From Pirellulaceae bacterium (GTDB lineage Bacteria > Planctomycetota > Planctomycetia > Pirellulales > Pirellulaceae), in NCBI GenBank assembly GCA_020846515.1, contig JADLDX010000501.1:1-5948 (forward strand): DNA of 5,948 nucleotides, given 5' to 3'. The notes under the pieces are model-generated. The model saw only the letters and a program-made list of their open reading frames with translations. It did no database searches and had not been told where the DNA came from. Every line of letters begins with the position of its first letter. The first letter of the stretch is position 1. The position numbers and the translations under genes were made by a program. Below, piece after piece: positions 1-5,948 of this stretch.

Positions 1-612
1 CCGCCGGCGGATTCCGTCCTCATTTTGCTCTCAGTTAGTTTGCAACGACAGTTACCGACCATTCGCTCGCGTTGCCAGGTCGTACGGTTTCAACCCCTCA
101 ATCCTGACCAGTTGGCCGAGTTGATTATGCGTCAGGGAATCGCTGATTCACTTGAGAAAGCTCTGTATATATCGCGTCAGTGCGATGGCGGTCTGGGTAT
201 GGCACGCACGCTGGCCGACGATGAACTGGCTCTCTTTCGCGCTCAACTGCTCGAGCGATTATCGACCGCTCAGTTAGACTTTGTGGATCTGGGGAAATCC
301 GTGGGCGCGTTGGCGGACGCGGCTGGGAAAGAAACCATTGTTCGCCGACCACGTACAAAACTTATGCTTAAGATGACCGCCGACTTCTATCGCGAGTTGG
401 CATGTCAGCTACAAGGCGGTCCACAGGCTAGCGATTCGGCGTTACAGCACGCGATCAGCAGCCGCATAAGCAACTGGCCTGGCGGTGTGGAAGCAGCGAT
501 CGAATGTTGGAACCGCTGCCTGGAAGCCATCGCTCATGTCGACCGCAACGCCAACCAAACGGCATTGCTCGAGGCCTGGACAAGCCACTTGGCCTCAAGC
601 GGTCGTTGCTAA
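1..612 (+). CDS. holB: DNA polymerase III delta-prime type clamp-loader subunit, C-terminal part (5' truncated)
   Basis: The reading frame is open from base 1 and ends at TAA (610-612), leaving 203 visible residues; the N-terminal ATPase core lies left of the window. A TTG at base 25 is not the start, because the frame upstream of it already reads PPADSVLILL, which fits the sensor-1 strand of an AAA+ clamp loader. LPTIRSRCQ follows at residues 18-26. SRC is the conserved arginine-finger motif of bacterial gamma/tau and delta-prime subunits, and the IRSRCQ wording favours delta-prime over DnaX. The remainder is largely helical, as expected for the lid domain (about residues 27-75) and the C-terminal collar domain; the end reads HVDRNANQTALLEAW, like delta-prime C termini. 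By family knowledge the protein helps load the sliding clamp onto primed DNA in the cytoplasm. It converges on the WD40-cytochrome gene across 180 bp of repeats. DnaX or another RFC-like ATPase is less likely but not excluded. Confidence 0.82.
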   Translation, partial: PPADSVLILLSVSLQRQLPTIRSRCQVVRFQPLNPDQLAELIMRQGIADSLEKALYISRQCDGGLGMARTLADDELALFRAQLLERLSTAQLDFVDLGKSVGALADAAGKETIVRRPRTKLMLKMTADFYRELACQLQGGPQASDSALQHAISSRISNWPGGVEAAIECWNRCLEAIAHVDRNANQTALLEAWTSHLASSGRC

Positions 613-629
613 TCAAAACAAGATATTTC

Positions 630-650
630 GCAGCCGTCGCCAGACGGTGC
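630..650 (+). repeat. Stem-loop 1 of the intergenic palindromic repeat family
   Basis: An imperfect palindrome 18 bp after the replication gene. Arm GCAGCCGTC (630-638), loop GCCA (639-642), arm GACGGTGC (643-650) give eight base pairs with G633 bulged. Bulge position, loop and arm lengths are identical to stem-loop 2, exactly 30 bp downstream. Bases 635-659 and 665-689 match at 23 of 25 positions, so the two form a direct repeat with a 30-bp period. This copy has no GTAG foot: the four bases before it are TTTC. No T-run follows the stem, so it is not a standard intrinsic terminator, although the convergent-gene setting makes a role in transcript ending or 3'-end protection possible. Confidence 0.75.
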
Positions 651-655
651 ACTTC

Positions 656-680
656 GTAGCCACCCGTCGCCAGACGGTGG
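656..680 (+). repeat. Stem-loop 2: GTAG-led REP-like palindrome
   Basis: GTAG (656-659) is directly followed by arm CCACCCGTC (660-668), loop GCCA (669-672) and arm GACGGTGG (673-680). This pairs as eight base pairs with C663 bulged. A GTAG or GTGG tetranucleotide directly 5' of an imperfect hairpin is the defining shape of bacterial REP elements recognised by RAYT (Y1-HUH) transposases. Together with stem-loop 3 on the opposite strand it forms a 26-bp imperfect inverted repeat (655-680 against 712-737, 22 of 26 identical) with a 31-bp spacer, an arrangement like a BIME. Assignment to the REP class rests on shape only; no transposase gene is in the window. Confidence 0.72.
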
Positions 681-711
681 ACTGCGTAGTGGTCTGCGTT
701 GGAGCCAAGAT

Positions 712-736
712 CCACCGCTTGGCAGCGGGTGGCTAC
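712..736 (-). repeat. Stem-loop 3: GTAG-led REP-like palindrome, inverted copy
   Basis: Read on the minus strand: GTAG (736-733), arm CCACCCGCT (732-724), loop GCCA (723-720), arm AGCGGTGG (719-712). It has eight base pairs and one bulged C, the same geometry as stem-loop 2. It differs from stem-loop 2 only by TC to CT in one arm and GA to AG in the other, so both changed base pairs are preserved as pairs. A competing stem is possible between GCCAAG (704-709) and CTTGGC (718-723). It sits downstream of the WD40-cytochrome stop codon on the minus strand and shares bases 719-736 with the first unit of the tandem array. Confidence 0.72.
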
Positions 737-791
737 GTTGGCAGCGGTGGCTACCTTGGCAGCGGTGGCTACCTTGGCTGCGGTGGCTACC
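719..791 (-). repeat. Four-copy 18-19 bp tandem array of REP-like half units
   Basis: Read on the minus strand, the units are 791-774, 773-756, 755-738 and 737-719. The two middle units are identical, GGTAGCCACCGCTGCCAA. The first differs by one base (CAG for CTG). The last starts with C and has one extra C, giving 19 bp. Each unit carries GTAG, then the 5' arm, then the GCCA loop of the palindromes above. Only the last unit still has its 3' arm, forming stem-loop 3. The array begins one base after the stop codon of the WD40-cytochrome gene and is untranslated in that frame. It is head to tail without unique spacers. Confidence 0.88.
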
Positions 792-792
792 A

Positions 793-3582
793 TCAATCCA
801 ACTGTTTGACCACTTTCGCATCATCCACTGCCCAGATGATCAACTTGCCTTCCTGACCGCCAGCCATGACCTGTTTGTTGTCCGTGGACAGGCACAGAGC
901 ATACAACGCGCTGGTCGACCCACCGAAACTGCGTACGGTTTGACCGTTGTTGCCTTCGACCAATCGCAACGAGTTATCAGCACAGGCGGCTAAGAACTGA
1001 CTGGTTTGCCCCACATAAGCCAGGCTAGTGATCTCTTTGGCAAAGCCGCTCACGGTGCGTTGCTGTTCGCCGGTGATCATGTTCCAGACTTTAACGGTAC
1101 CATCGGCACTAGCCGAAGCCAGCACATTGCCGCTGTCTTGCCAAGCCACTGACAGCACATGGTGAGTATGCCCTTCCAAGGCCAGACGCTGCTTGCCGCT
1201 GGCCAGATCAAACACACGTACCAACTTGTCTGCTCCACATGTGGCTAACTGTCCTCCATCCGGGGAGAAAGCCACGTCCAGCACGGTATCGCTGTGGACT
1301 TCACCCAAGTCACGCACGATCGAGCCGTCACTGGTGCGAACCAGTTTGACATCACCAAAGCGACTGGCCGGACCGCTGCCGATGGCCAGAGTCTGCCCAT
1401 CAGGACTAAAGGCCAATGCCGTTACGCGATCGCTCAGCAGAGACGCTGGATCGGTTTCGCTGCCGATGGTGCGTTCGAGTTTCCAAGCCGTGTCGCTATT
1501 CCACACGCTCAACGGCGCACCACTGGATGCGGCCACGAGCATACGGCCCACACCAATCACGCTGGCCAGGTTGGGCGCCGATTTAACTTCCATGGATACC
1601 CGACCTGCCACCAGGTTCACAACCGTGATTGCGCCCTGTTTGCGACCGACGAGAATCTCTTTTCCGCTGGCATCAAATCCAAAGGAGACAGGTACTTCTT
1701 CGCGTGCCGCTTTGGCTTGTTCTACCAGCTTCGCCGAGATAGCTTCCAAGTTGGTCAGGGTTGCTTTACCGGCTTCGACCACAGCTTGCTGGGCTGGTAT
1801 GGCCTTGGCCGCTCGATCAACCGCTTCCTTGGCGGAGGCCAGTGTTTGATCTTGCTTGGTGACACCTTCCATGGCCGTGTTTTTAGCGGCCAACAGTTCA
1901 GGCTCTTTCTTCTTTTTGGCTTCGATCTCGGCGGTCAGTGTTTCGATGCGCTTCATTTGCTCAGCGATCATCGCCTTGGCCGTCTCGATGCCTTTTTCCG
2001 CTTCTTTGATCCCGTTGGTATTGGTATCGTATTCGGTGACTTTAGTGGCCAAGGCTGCTGCGGCCTTTTCACGCTCATCAGCCACCTTCTTCATGGCTTC
2101 TTGCTCTTTTTGATGTGCCGTTTCCAACTCTTTAATCGTAGCGGCCAGTCGATCGACTTCCGCTTTTTGCCGAGCAGCAGTGCGACCACCGCGAGCCGCT
2201 TCGCGTGACATGGCCGTGTCGGGCACGATGTTCGAAATCTCTTTTCCATCGGCGACATTCCAGAGCCGCAGCGATCCATCAACTCCCAGTGATGCGACCT
2301 GGGGCGACTTGGGATGCGCAGCGAGTTTGGTTACGCCCACCGGACTCTTCCAGGTGCCGACGACTTTGGCTTCCATCGCATGCACGGCTCGGATCGTTCC
2401 GTCGGCTTGCGCTACCAACAACTTAACGGGATCACCAGCGACAACGGCCATCGAAGTGGCCGCGGGTATGGCTTCGGCAAAGTCTTTCTTGACAAATGAG
2501 ACCGCACCTTTGGCCTCAGGAGCCGTAGCAGCCTCGGCCACCCAGAGACTGACTTGACCATCAGAGAGCATGACAGCCACGCGATCTTGGGCGAGAGCGG
2601 CAAGTGCGCCCACTGGTCCCGGTGCCGCGAAGGCCAGCGATGTGGGCGCTGTGCCGGCCGCTGCGCCAGCAGGTGGCAATTGCCAACGAGTCACATTGTT
2701 GGCCCCATCGGCGGCGAACACGACCTGGTCATCCAGCGACCAGGCAATGGCCGTTATCGCGGCGGCAGCCGCAGGAATCTTGACGGTTACCTGGCGGCTG
2801 ACGACATCCACGATGTCGATCGATTTGTCATCGCGAGCTAGAGCGAGCCACTGACCGGAAGTTGAGTTGGTCGCAACACCTGTGCTGTTCTTCAAACCTA
2901 CCAGCGCCGAGGGCGTCGCGTCGCGTTTCCAAAGTTTTACGCAGCGATAGCCACCGGTGGCCAATAGATTTGCATCAGGGCTAAAGGCGACCGACTGCAC
3001 TAGGTCCAGATGAGCCGAAGGGGCTCCGTTGATGATCGTTTGTGGATCGACCAAAGCCACCGCGCTGGTCGCACTGGCTTGCAGTGGCCAATTGTGTACG
3101 ACGACTTGATTGCCACGACCAGTGGCGACGAACTGACCATCAACTGTCGTATCGATGGCGTAGATGGGTTGAAAGTTCCCAGGTACGGCTTGCCAGGCAA
3201 TTGAGGTAGGCAAGCCATCTTCGCCAGGCATCGCGCCGGCATCAATCCACTGCTTGACCAATTCGATCTCAGCCGGTGTCAACGGCTTGGCACCGGCCGA
3301 GTTATCTTTCGGTGGCATGGCGGTGTCATCGGTGGCGACGATGCGCTTGAGCAATTCACTTTCAGCACTCTTGCCAGCGATAACCGATTGACCACTGTCA
3401 CTGCCCTTGAGCAACATAGCGGCGGTTTCCAGGTTCAATCCGCCTTCAGCTTTTTTGCTGTTATGGCAAGCCACACAACTGCGTTTCCACAGTGGTGAAA
3501 TGTCTTTGGCGTAATCGGCAGCGGCAGCCGCTTGCGTCAGGCCGGCAACTAACAACAACGCATATACAGAATTTCGATGCAT
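793..3582 (-). CDS. Secreted planctomycete cytochrome c domain / WD40 repeat protein with central coiled coil
   Basis: Encodes 929 residues from ATG (3582-3580) to TGA (795-793). Residues 1-22 form a signal peptide: basic start, hydrophobic core, then an alanine-rich cleavage region before DYAKD, indicating export. A planctomycete cytochrome c domain (PSCyt1-like) spans about 24-120, with one haem motif CVACH at 36-40 and M89 in AMPPK as likely second axial ligand. WD40-like repeats fill about 140-455. Residues 458-632 are a Lys/Glu/Ala-rich, largely uninterrupted coiled coil. A second WD40 block fills 633-925, its clearest blades around 762-835 (GHTHHVLSVAW, then KVWN). The probable role is redox or protein-scaffold work in the periplasm or at the cell surface; no substrate can be named. 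An in-frame TTG at 3603 would add seven residues (KREKR-type basic start). ATG is preferred because the signal peptide is complete without the extension. No strong Shine-Dalgarno is visible. The gene lies 77 bp after the PPC-domain gene on the same strand, so co-transcription is likely. Confidence 0.93.
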   Translation of the reverse strand: MHRNSVYALLLVAGLTQAAAAADYAKDISPLWKRSCVACHNSKKAEGGLNLETAAMLLKGSDSGQSVIAGKSAESELLKRIVATDDTAMPPKDNSAGAKPLTPAEIELVKQWIDAGAMPGEDGLPTSIAWQAVPGNFQPIYAIDTTVDGQFVATGRGNQVVVHNWPLQASATSAVALVDPQTIINGAPSAHLDLVQSVAFSPDANLLATGGYRCVKLWKRDATPSALVGLKNSTGVATNSTSGQWLALARDDKSIDIVDVVSRQVTVKIPAAAAAITAIAWSLDDQVVFAADGANNVTRWQLPPAGAAAGTAPTSLAFAAPGPVGALAALAQDRVAVMLSDGQVSLWVAEAATAPEAKGAVSFVKKDFAEAIPAATSMAVVAGDPVKLLVAQADGTIRAVHAMEAKVVGTWKSPVGVTKLAAHPKSPQVASLGVDGSLRLWNVADGKEISNIVPDTAMSREAARGGRTAARQKAEVDRLAATIKELETAHQKEQEAMKKVADEREKAAAALATKVTEYDTNTNGIKEAEKGIETAKAMIAEQMKRIETLTAEIEAKKKKEPELLAAKNTAMEGVTKQDQTLASAKEAVDRAAKAIPAQQAVVEAGKATLTNLEAISAKLVEQAKAAREEVPVSFGFDASGKEILVGRKQGAITVVNLVAGRVSMEVKSAPNLASVIGVGRMLVAASSGAPLSVWNSDTAWKLERTIGSETDPASLLSDRVTALAFSPDGQTLAIGSGPASRFGDVKLVRTSDGSIVRDLGEVHSDTVLDVAFSPDGGQLATCGADKLVRVFDLASGKQRLALEGHTHHVLSVAWQDSGNVLASASADGTVKVWNMITGEQQRTVSGFAKEITSLAYVGQTSQFLAACADNSLRLVEGNNGQTVRSFGGSTSALYALCLSTDNKQVMAGGQEGKLIIWAVDDAKVVKQLD

Positions 3583-3659
3583 GGCTCGTTTCTCGCGTTT
3601 CAACGTTCGACTTTAAACTGTTTCTAACTTCAAACTTCCCTGCTCTGTCACCGACAAGA
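3583..3659 (-). promoter_or_regulatory. Short leader between the two minus-strand genes
   Basis: The 77-bp gap between the PPC-domain stop and the ATG of the WD40-cytochrome gene. No convincing -35/-10 pair is visible, which favours read-through transcription from the upstream gene. The bases before the ATG read GAGAAACGAGCC on the minus strand, purine-rich but without a clear GGAGG-type ribosome site, as is common in planctomycetes. The upstream end of the gap holds part of the 20-bp tandem duplication. An in-frame TAA for the preceding gene lies at 3615-3613. Confidence 0.4.
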
Positions 3660-3682
3660 CTACTCTGTCACCGACAAGACTA
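3643..3682 (-). repeat. Perfect 20-bp tandem duplication across the PPC-gene stop codon
   Basis: Bases 3643-3662 and 3663-3682 are identical, adjacent copies. On the minus strand the unit is TAGTCTTGTCGGTGACAGAG. The upstream copy is translated in a frame where its TAG is split between codons, giving the protein end VLSVTE. The first three bases of the downstream copy are then in frame and form the TAG stop. With a single copy, translation would continue CAG GGA AGT and onward for nine codons to the TAA at 3615-3613. The lack of any difference between copies suggests a recent event. Confidence 0.95.
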
Positions 3683-5948
3683 GGGGCAACGTGATACTCA
3701 TATCTTGGTTGTTAAACTTGTAGGACAACTTTGCTTTCAGCATGCGTTCACCGGCAGCCGCATCGGCCGCTAGCTTGATGCTCGCTTTGGTTTGGTCCGC
3801 TTTGGCGTCGACTGGCGGAGCAGTGAATTCTACGCCCGGTGCGGCTGGTTCAGGCGCCAGCTTGATATCGATGGCTGAATCCAAACCGAACAAGCGTTTT
3901 ACGGCCAGGACGTGCTCAGACTGCGTACCACGTTTGGCCTCGATGCGCCAAACTCCTGCGGGCTCAAGGGGCGCTTCGACGATCTTCACGCGCACTGAGT
4001 TGGTCGGCAGAAACACGGCCACTTCCTTTTCGCCTGTGGGGTCTTTTAACTGAGTGATGCGATCGGTAGCAGCCTTGAGGGCAGCAGCAACAGCGTCCTT
4101 CTCAGCCGCTCGGGCTGGATCAGCTTGAATCTTTTCCAAAGCGGCTTTGTGGGCTTCAGCCCGCTGCAAAGCTTGTGGATTATTGCGAAACTTGACCTTG
4201 GTTTCCGTTTGAAACCAAAACGTGGCTTCGCCAATGGGAGCATCAGCCGCAATGACCAACTCTGGTTTGGCATCCTTGGCGCTGCCCTCAATGGTTACAT
4301 CCGCCAGGGTCGTTTTGGTCGGTAGCGCTTGAGCCCGCAGAACAGCTTTGTCAGCACCGCCAGGTCGACGTGTAACCGCGATCGGGATCGGCAGTTTGCC
4401 ACCGCGGGCCATCACCAATGGTTGATCGCCACCAACTTGGAAAGTAACCGGCACGCTGTCCTGTTCGTTAACCGACAGCACCAGTTGTTGGCTGAGTCTG
4501 CCAACCAGAGTGTTCCAAGTAGGCATTGGCTCCCAGGTGAGTGCCGCGGCTACCGCTTCCGCTTGCACAGGTGGGTTCTGATCTCCAAGTACGCGACCGA
4601 TGATCTTCAAAGGTGCGACGGCGCTAGGCGTTTGAGCTGGGCAACTAAGGATCAAGTGCCCTTCGTCGCGATCGGCTGGAATAATGATCGGTGGTGCCAC
4701 AACGCCCGGCGGTAGTCCTTCACATGTCACTTCAATCGCGCCGGTCAAACCATCCGCACGACCAGCCACCACGCGAATCGCTAACGATCCACCGATGATA
4801 AGATTGTTGCCGATCGGTTTAGCTTGTGCCTGATTGTTGATGGGATAAGCCCAAGCGGCCATGAGGTCTAGCGCCGGTTGGGGCTTGCGAATGGCCAAGA
4901 CGTATTTGCGGCCGGCTGTGGCCGAACTGGTAGCCAACTGATCACGCACCGTGACGTGATACGTGGCGTCATCGGGTGCTGACCAGCGCAGCGATGGATC
5001 ACTACGCGTAACTCGAAATGGTGCAGAACCCATCGCCGGCGCATCATCTTGCTCGGCCACACGATCCAGTTTTACCTTGCCATCGGTGGTCGTGACTTTG
5101 TAGATCGCGAGGTATGCGTCGGTATTCTCTCCCAATATGTCGGATGCGACATCAAAGTAATAGACATCGCCTTTTTTTGCTGTGAATTGAAAGGCTTCGC
5201 CCTTCGCGTTAGTTGAGAAAACACCCTGCACCAAACAAGGCAGCGTGATATCCACGGGCTCGGCGCGCGGCGTGTGGGCGGAGACGAACGAGCTGTCGGC
5301 GCTGAGCCATCGCGCGATGGCCAAGCCTGCCAATTGCCGAGCCGGCGTAAGTTGACCGGCACCCGGTTTCAGGGCCGCCAGAACTTGAGCGCGATCGCTC
5401 CAAACGGCGCGAGCACTATCCAACGGCGGCTGATCGGCCGATTCAACATACACTGCGTATGTAAATTCATCTCCACCGCGGTAAATCGCATCACGCAGCT
5501 CAACGCGGTAATTGCCCGCCTGCTCTGCTGTTAACTCGGCGACGGCTCCGCTGGTCCCCTCACTGCGGGCACTGGCAACCAATCGTCCGCTCGGCGACGC
5601 GACGCGAATGTGTGACAACGCACGCGACTCGAGCTTGGCATCCAGAGCAATAATACGCACGCGCTGGCCGACGGTCAGCGGCAATTCGTAGCGCTGAACT
5701 TTGGCCGCCACGTATTTATCAACGACCACACCATCGCTGGGCAACGTGGGAAATGGTCCGTTCTCACTGGCTGCTTGGGGTACCGTCACCACGGGTCGCG
5801 GTGACACCCAAAACACTCGGGGATACGACGCGCCGTGTCGACCCACTGCCCAAGCTTCGTAAAATCCAGGTGACAGGTCAGTGGCAACACTCAAAGTAAA
5901 TTTGCCAAACGCACGCTGAGTTTCACCAGTGATTGGTTGAGTTTCCCC
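3660..5948 (-). CDS. Planctomycete PPC-domain multi-domain secreted-type protein, C-terminal part (5' truncated)
   Basis: The frame is open to the right edge and ends at TAG (3662-3660), leaving 762 visible residues. A TTG at 5894 is not the start, because 18 in-frame codons precede it up to the edge. In order: the end of an N-terminal beta domain (to about 50, with PGFYEAWAVG); a PPC-like beta domain (about 62-170, with GNYRVELRDAIYRGG); a second PPC-like domain (about 234-356, with GEAFQFTAKKGDVYYFDV and a terminal TYHVTVRD motif); an Ig-like domain (about 360-470); further beta domains (about 480-580); a charged helical segment (about 588-635); and a final Ig-like beta region (about 640-762). 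In other bacteria PPC domains accompany secreted proteases, but no protease motif or CxxCH is visible here. Export is inferred from the domain type; the signal peptide would lie outside the window. It is the first of two head-to-tail genes, followed after 77 bp by the WD40-cytochrome gene. Its stop codon is set by a 20-bp duplication. Confidence 0.85.
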   Translation of the reverse strand, partial: GETQPITGETQRAFGKFTLSVATDLSPGFYEAWAVGRHGASYPRVFWVSPRPVVTVPQAASENGPFPTLPSDGVVVDKYVAAKVQRYELPLTVGQRVRIIALDAKLESRALSHIRVASPSGRLVASARSEGTSGAVAELTAEQAGNYRVELRDAIYRGGDEFTYAVYVESADQPPLDSARAVWSDRAQVLAALKPGAGQLTPARQLAGLAIARWLSADSSFVSAHTPRAEPVDITLPCLVQGVFSTNAKGEAFQFTAKKGDVYYFDVASDILGENTDAYLAIYKVTTTDGKVKLDRVAEQDDAPAMGSAPFRVTRSDPSLRWSAPDDATYHVTVRDQLATSSATAGRKYVLAIRKPQPALDLMAAWAYPINNQAQAKPIGNNLIIGGSLAIRVVAGRADGLTGAIEVTCEGLPPGVVAPPIIIPADRDEGHLILSCPAQTPSAVAPLKIIGRVLGDQNPPVQAEAVAAALTWEPMPTWNTLVGRLSQQLVLSVNEQDSVPVTFQVGGDQPLVMARGGKLPIPIAVTRRPGGADKAVLRAQALPTKTTLADVTIEGSAKDAKPELVIAADAPIGEATFWFQTETKVKFRNNPQALQRAEAHKAALEKIQADPARAAEKDAVAAALKAATDRITQLKDPTGEKEVAVFLPTNSVRVKIVEAPLEPAGVWRIEAKRGTQSEHVLAVKRLFGLDSAIDIKLAPEPAAPGVEFTAPPVDAKADQTKASIKLAADAAAGERMLKAKLSYKFNNQDMSITLPLVLSVTE

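Noticed and set aside
719..791. Repeat array considered as a CRISPR array.
   Set aside because: Units are only 18-19 bp, directly abutting, with no unique spacers and no cas genes nearby.
613..792. Canonical intrinsic terminator between the convergent genes.
   Set aside because: Several stems are present but none is followed by a T-run on either strand; a termination role would be speculative.
485..856. Plus-strand open frame through the repeats, with Gly-Tyr-Leu-Gly-Ser repeats.
   Set aside because: It overlaps the replication gene in another frame, takes its repetitive part from the 18-bp array, and runs into the end of the WD40-cytochrome gene; nothing else supports coding.
1294..2208. 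304-codon open frame on the plus strand inside the WD40-cytochrome gene.
   Set aside because: It mirrors the opposite strand: its Phe, Leu, Gly and His richness comes from Lys, Glu and Ala codons of the coiled coil read in reverse. No domain is recognisable.
3583..3603. TTG at 3603 as start of the cytochrome-WD40 gene, adding seven residues.
   Set aside because: The ATG at 3582 gives a complete signal peptide, and TTG is a rarer start. It cannot be fully excluded, since the added residues are basic and no ribosome site clearly favours either start.
5172..5178. Run of seven T on the plus strand (seven A in the PPC gene) as a programmed slippage site.
   Set aside because: The frame is intact across it, it encodes an ordinary Ala-Lys-Lys-Gly stretch, and no alternative frame of interest follows.
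5892..5894. TTG at 5894 as start of the PPC-domain gene.
   Set aside because: The frame remains open for 18 codons to the window edge, and the codons after the TTG are in the middle of a beta domain with no signal peptide.

Overview
The window looks like chromosomal DNA from a planctomycete (Planctomycetota, probably Pirellulales-like). The main evidence is a secreted protein joining a planctomycete-type cytochrome c domain to WD40 repeats, encoded just downstream of a large secreted-type protein with pre-peptidase C-terminal (PPC)-like beta domains. This gene pairing is typical of the phylum. Moderate GC content and the lack of a clear Shine-Dalgarno sequence fit, but the genus cannot be fixed from this window.

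Layout: (1) Bases 1-612, + strand, hold the 3' part of a gene for a clamp-loader delta-prime type subunit of DNA polymerase III, recognised by its SRC motif. (2) Bases 613-792 are a 180-bp gap between convergent genes. It holds three stem-loops of identical geometry (9-nt arm, GCCA loop, 8-nt arm, bulge at the same place), two of them led by GTAG, followed by an array of four 18-19 bp repeats that look like half-copies of the same element. (3) Bases 793-3582, - strand, encode a 929-residue exported protein: signal peptide, one CxxCH cytochrome domain, WD40 block, long coiled coil, second WD40 block. (4) A 77-bp gap contains part of a perfect 20-bp tandem duplication that also supplies the stop codon of the upstream gene. 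(5) Bases 3660-5948, - strand, hold the 3' part of a PPC-domain protein that is open at the right edge.

The two - strand genes lie head to tail and are probably co-transcribed, with the promoter beyond the right edge. Both products appear to be exported. The first is built of adhesive beta domains and the second of a haem domain plus beta propellers, so a shared role at the cell surface or in the periplasm is plausible but inferred. The replication gene faces them and is probably functionally unrelated.

The proteins belong to recognisable families. The least explained part is the intergenic repeat cluster, which resembles the REP/BIME elements handled by RAYT transposases and carries compensatory base changes between copies.
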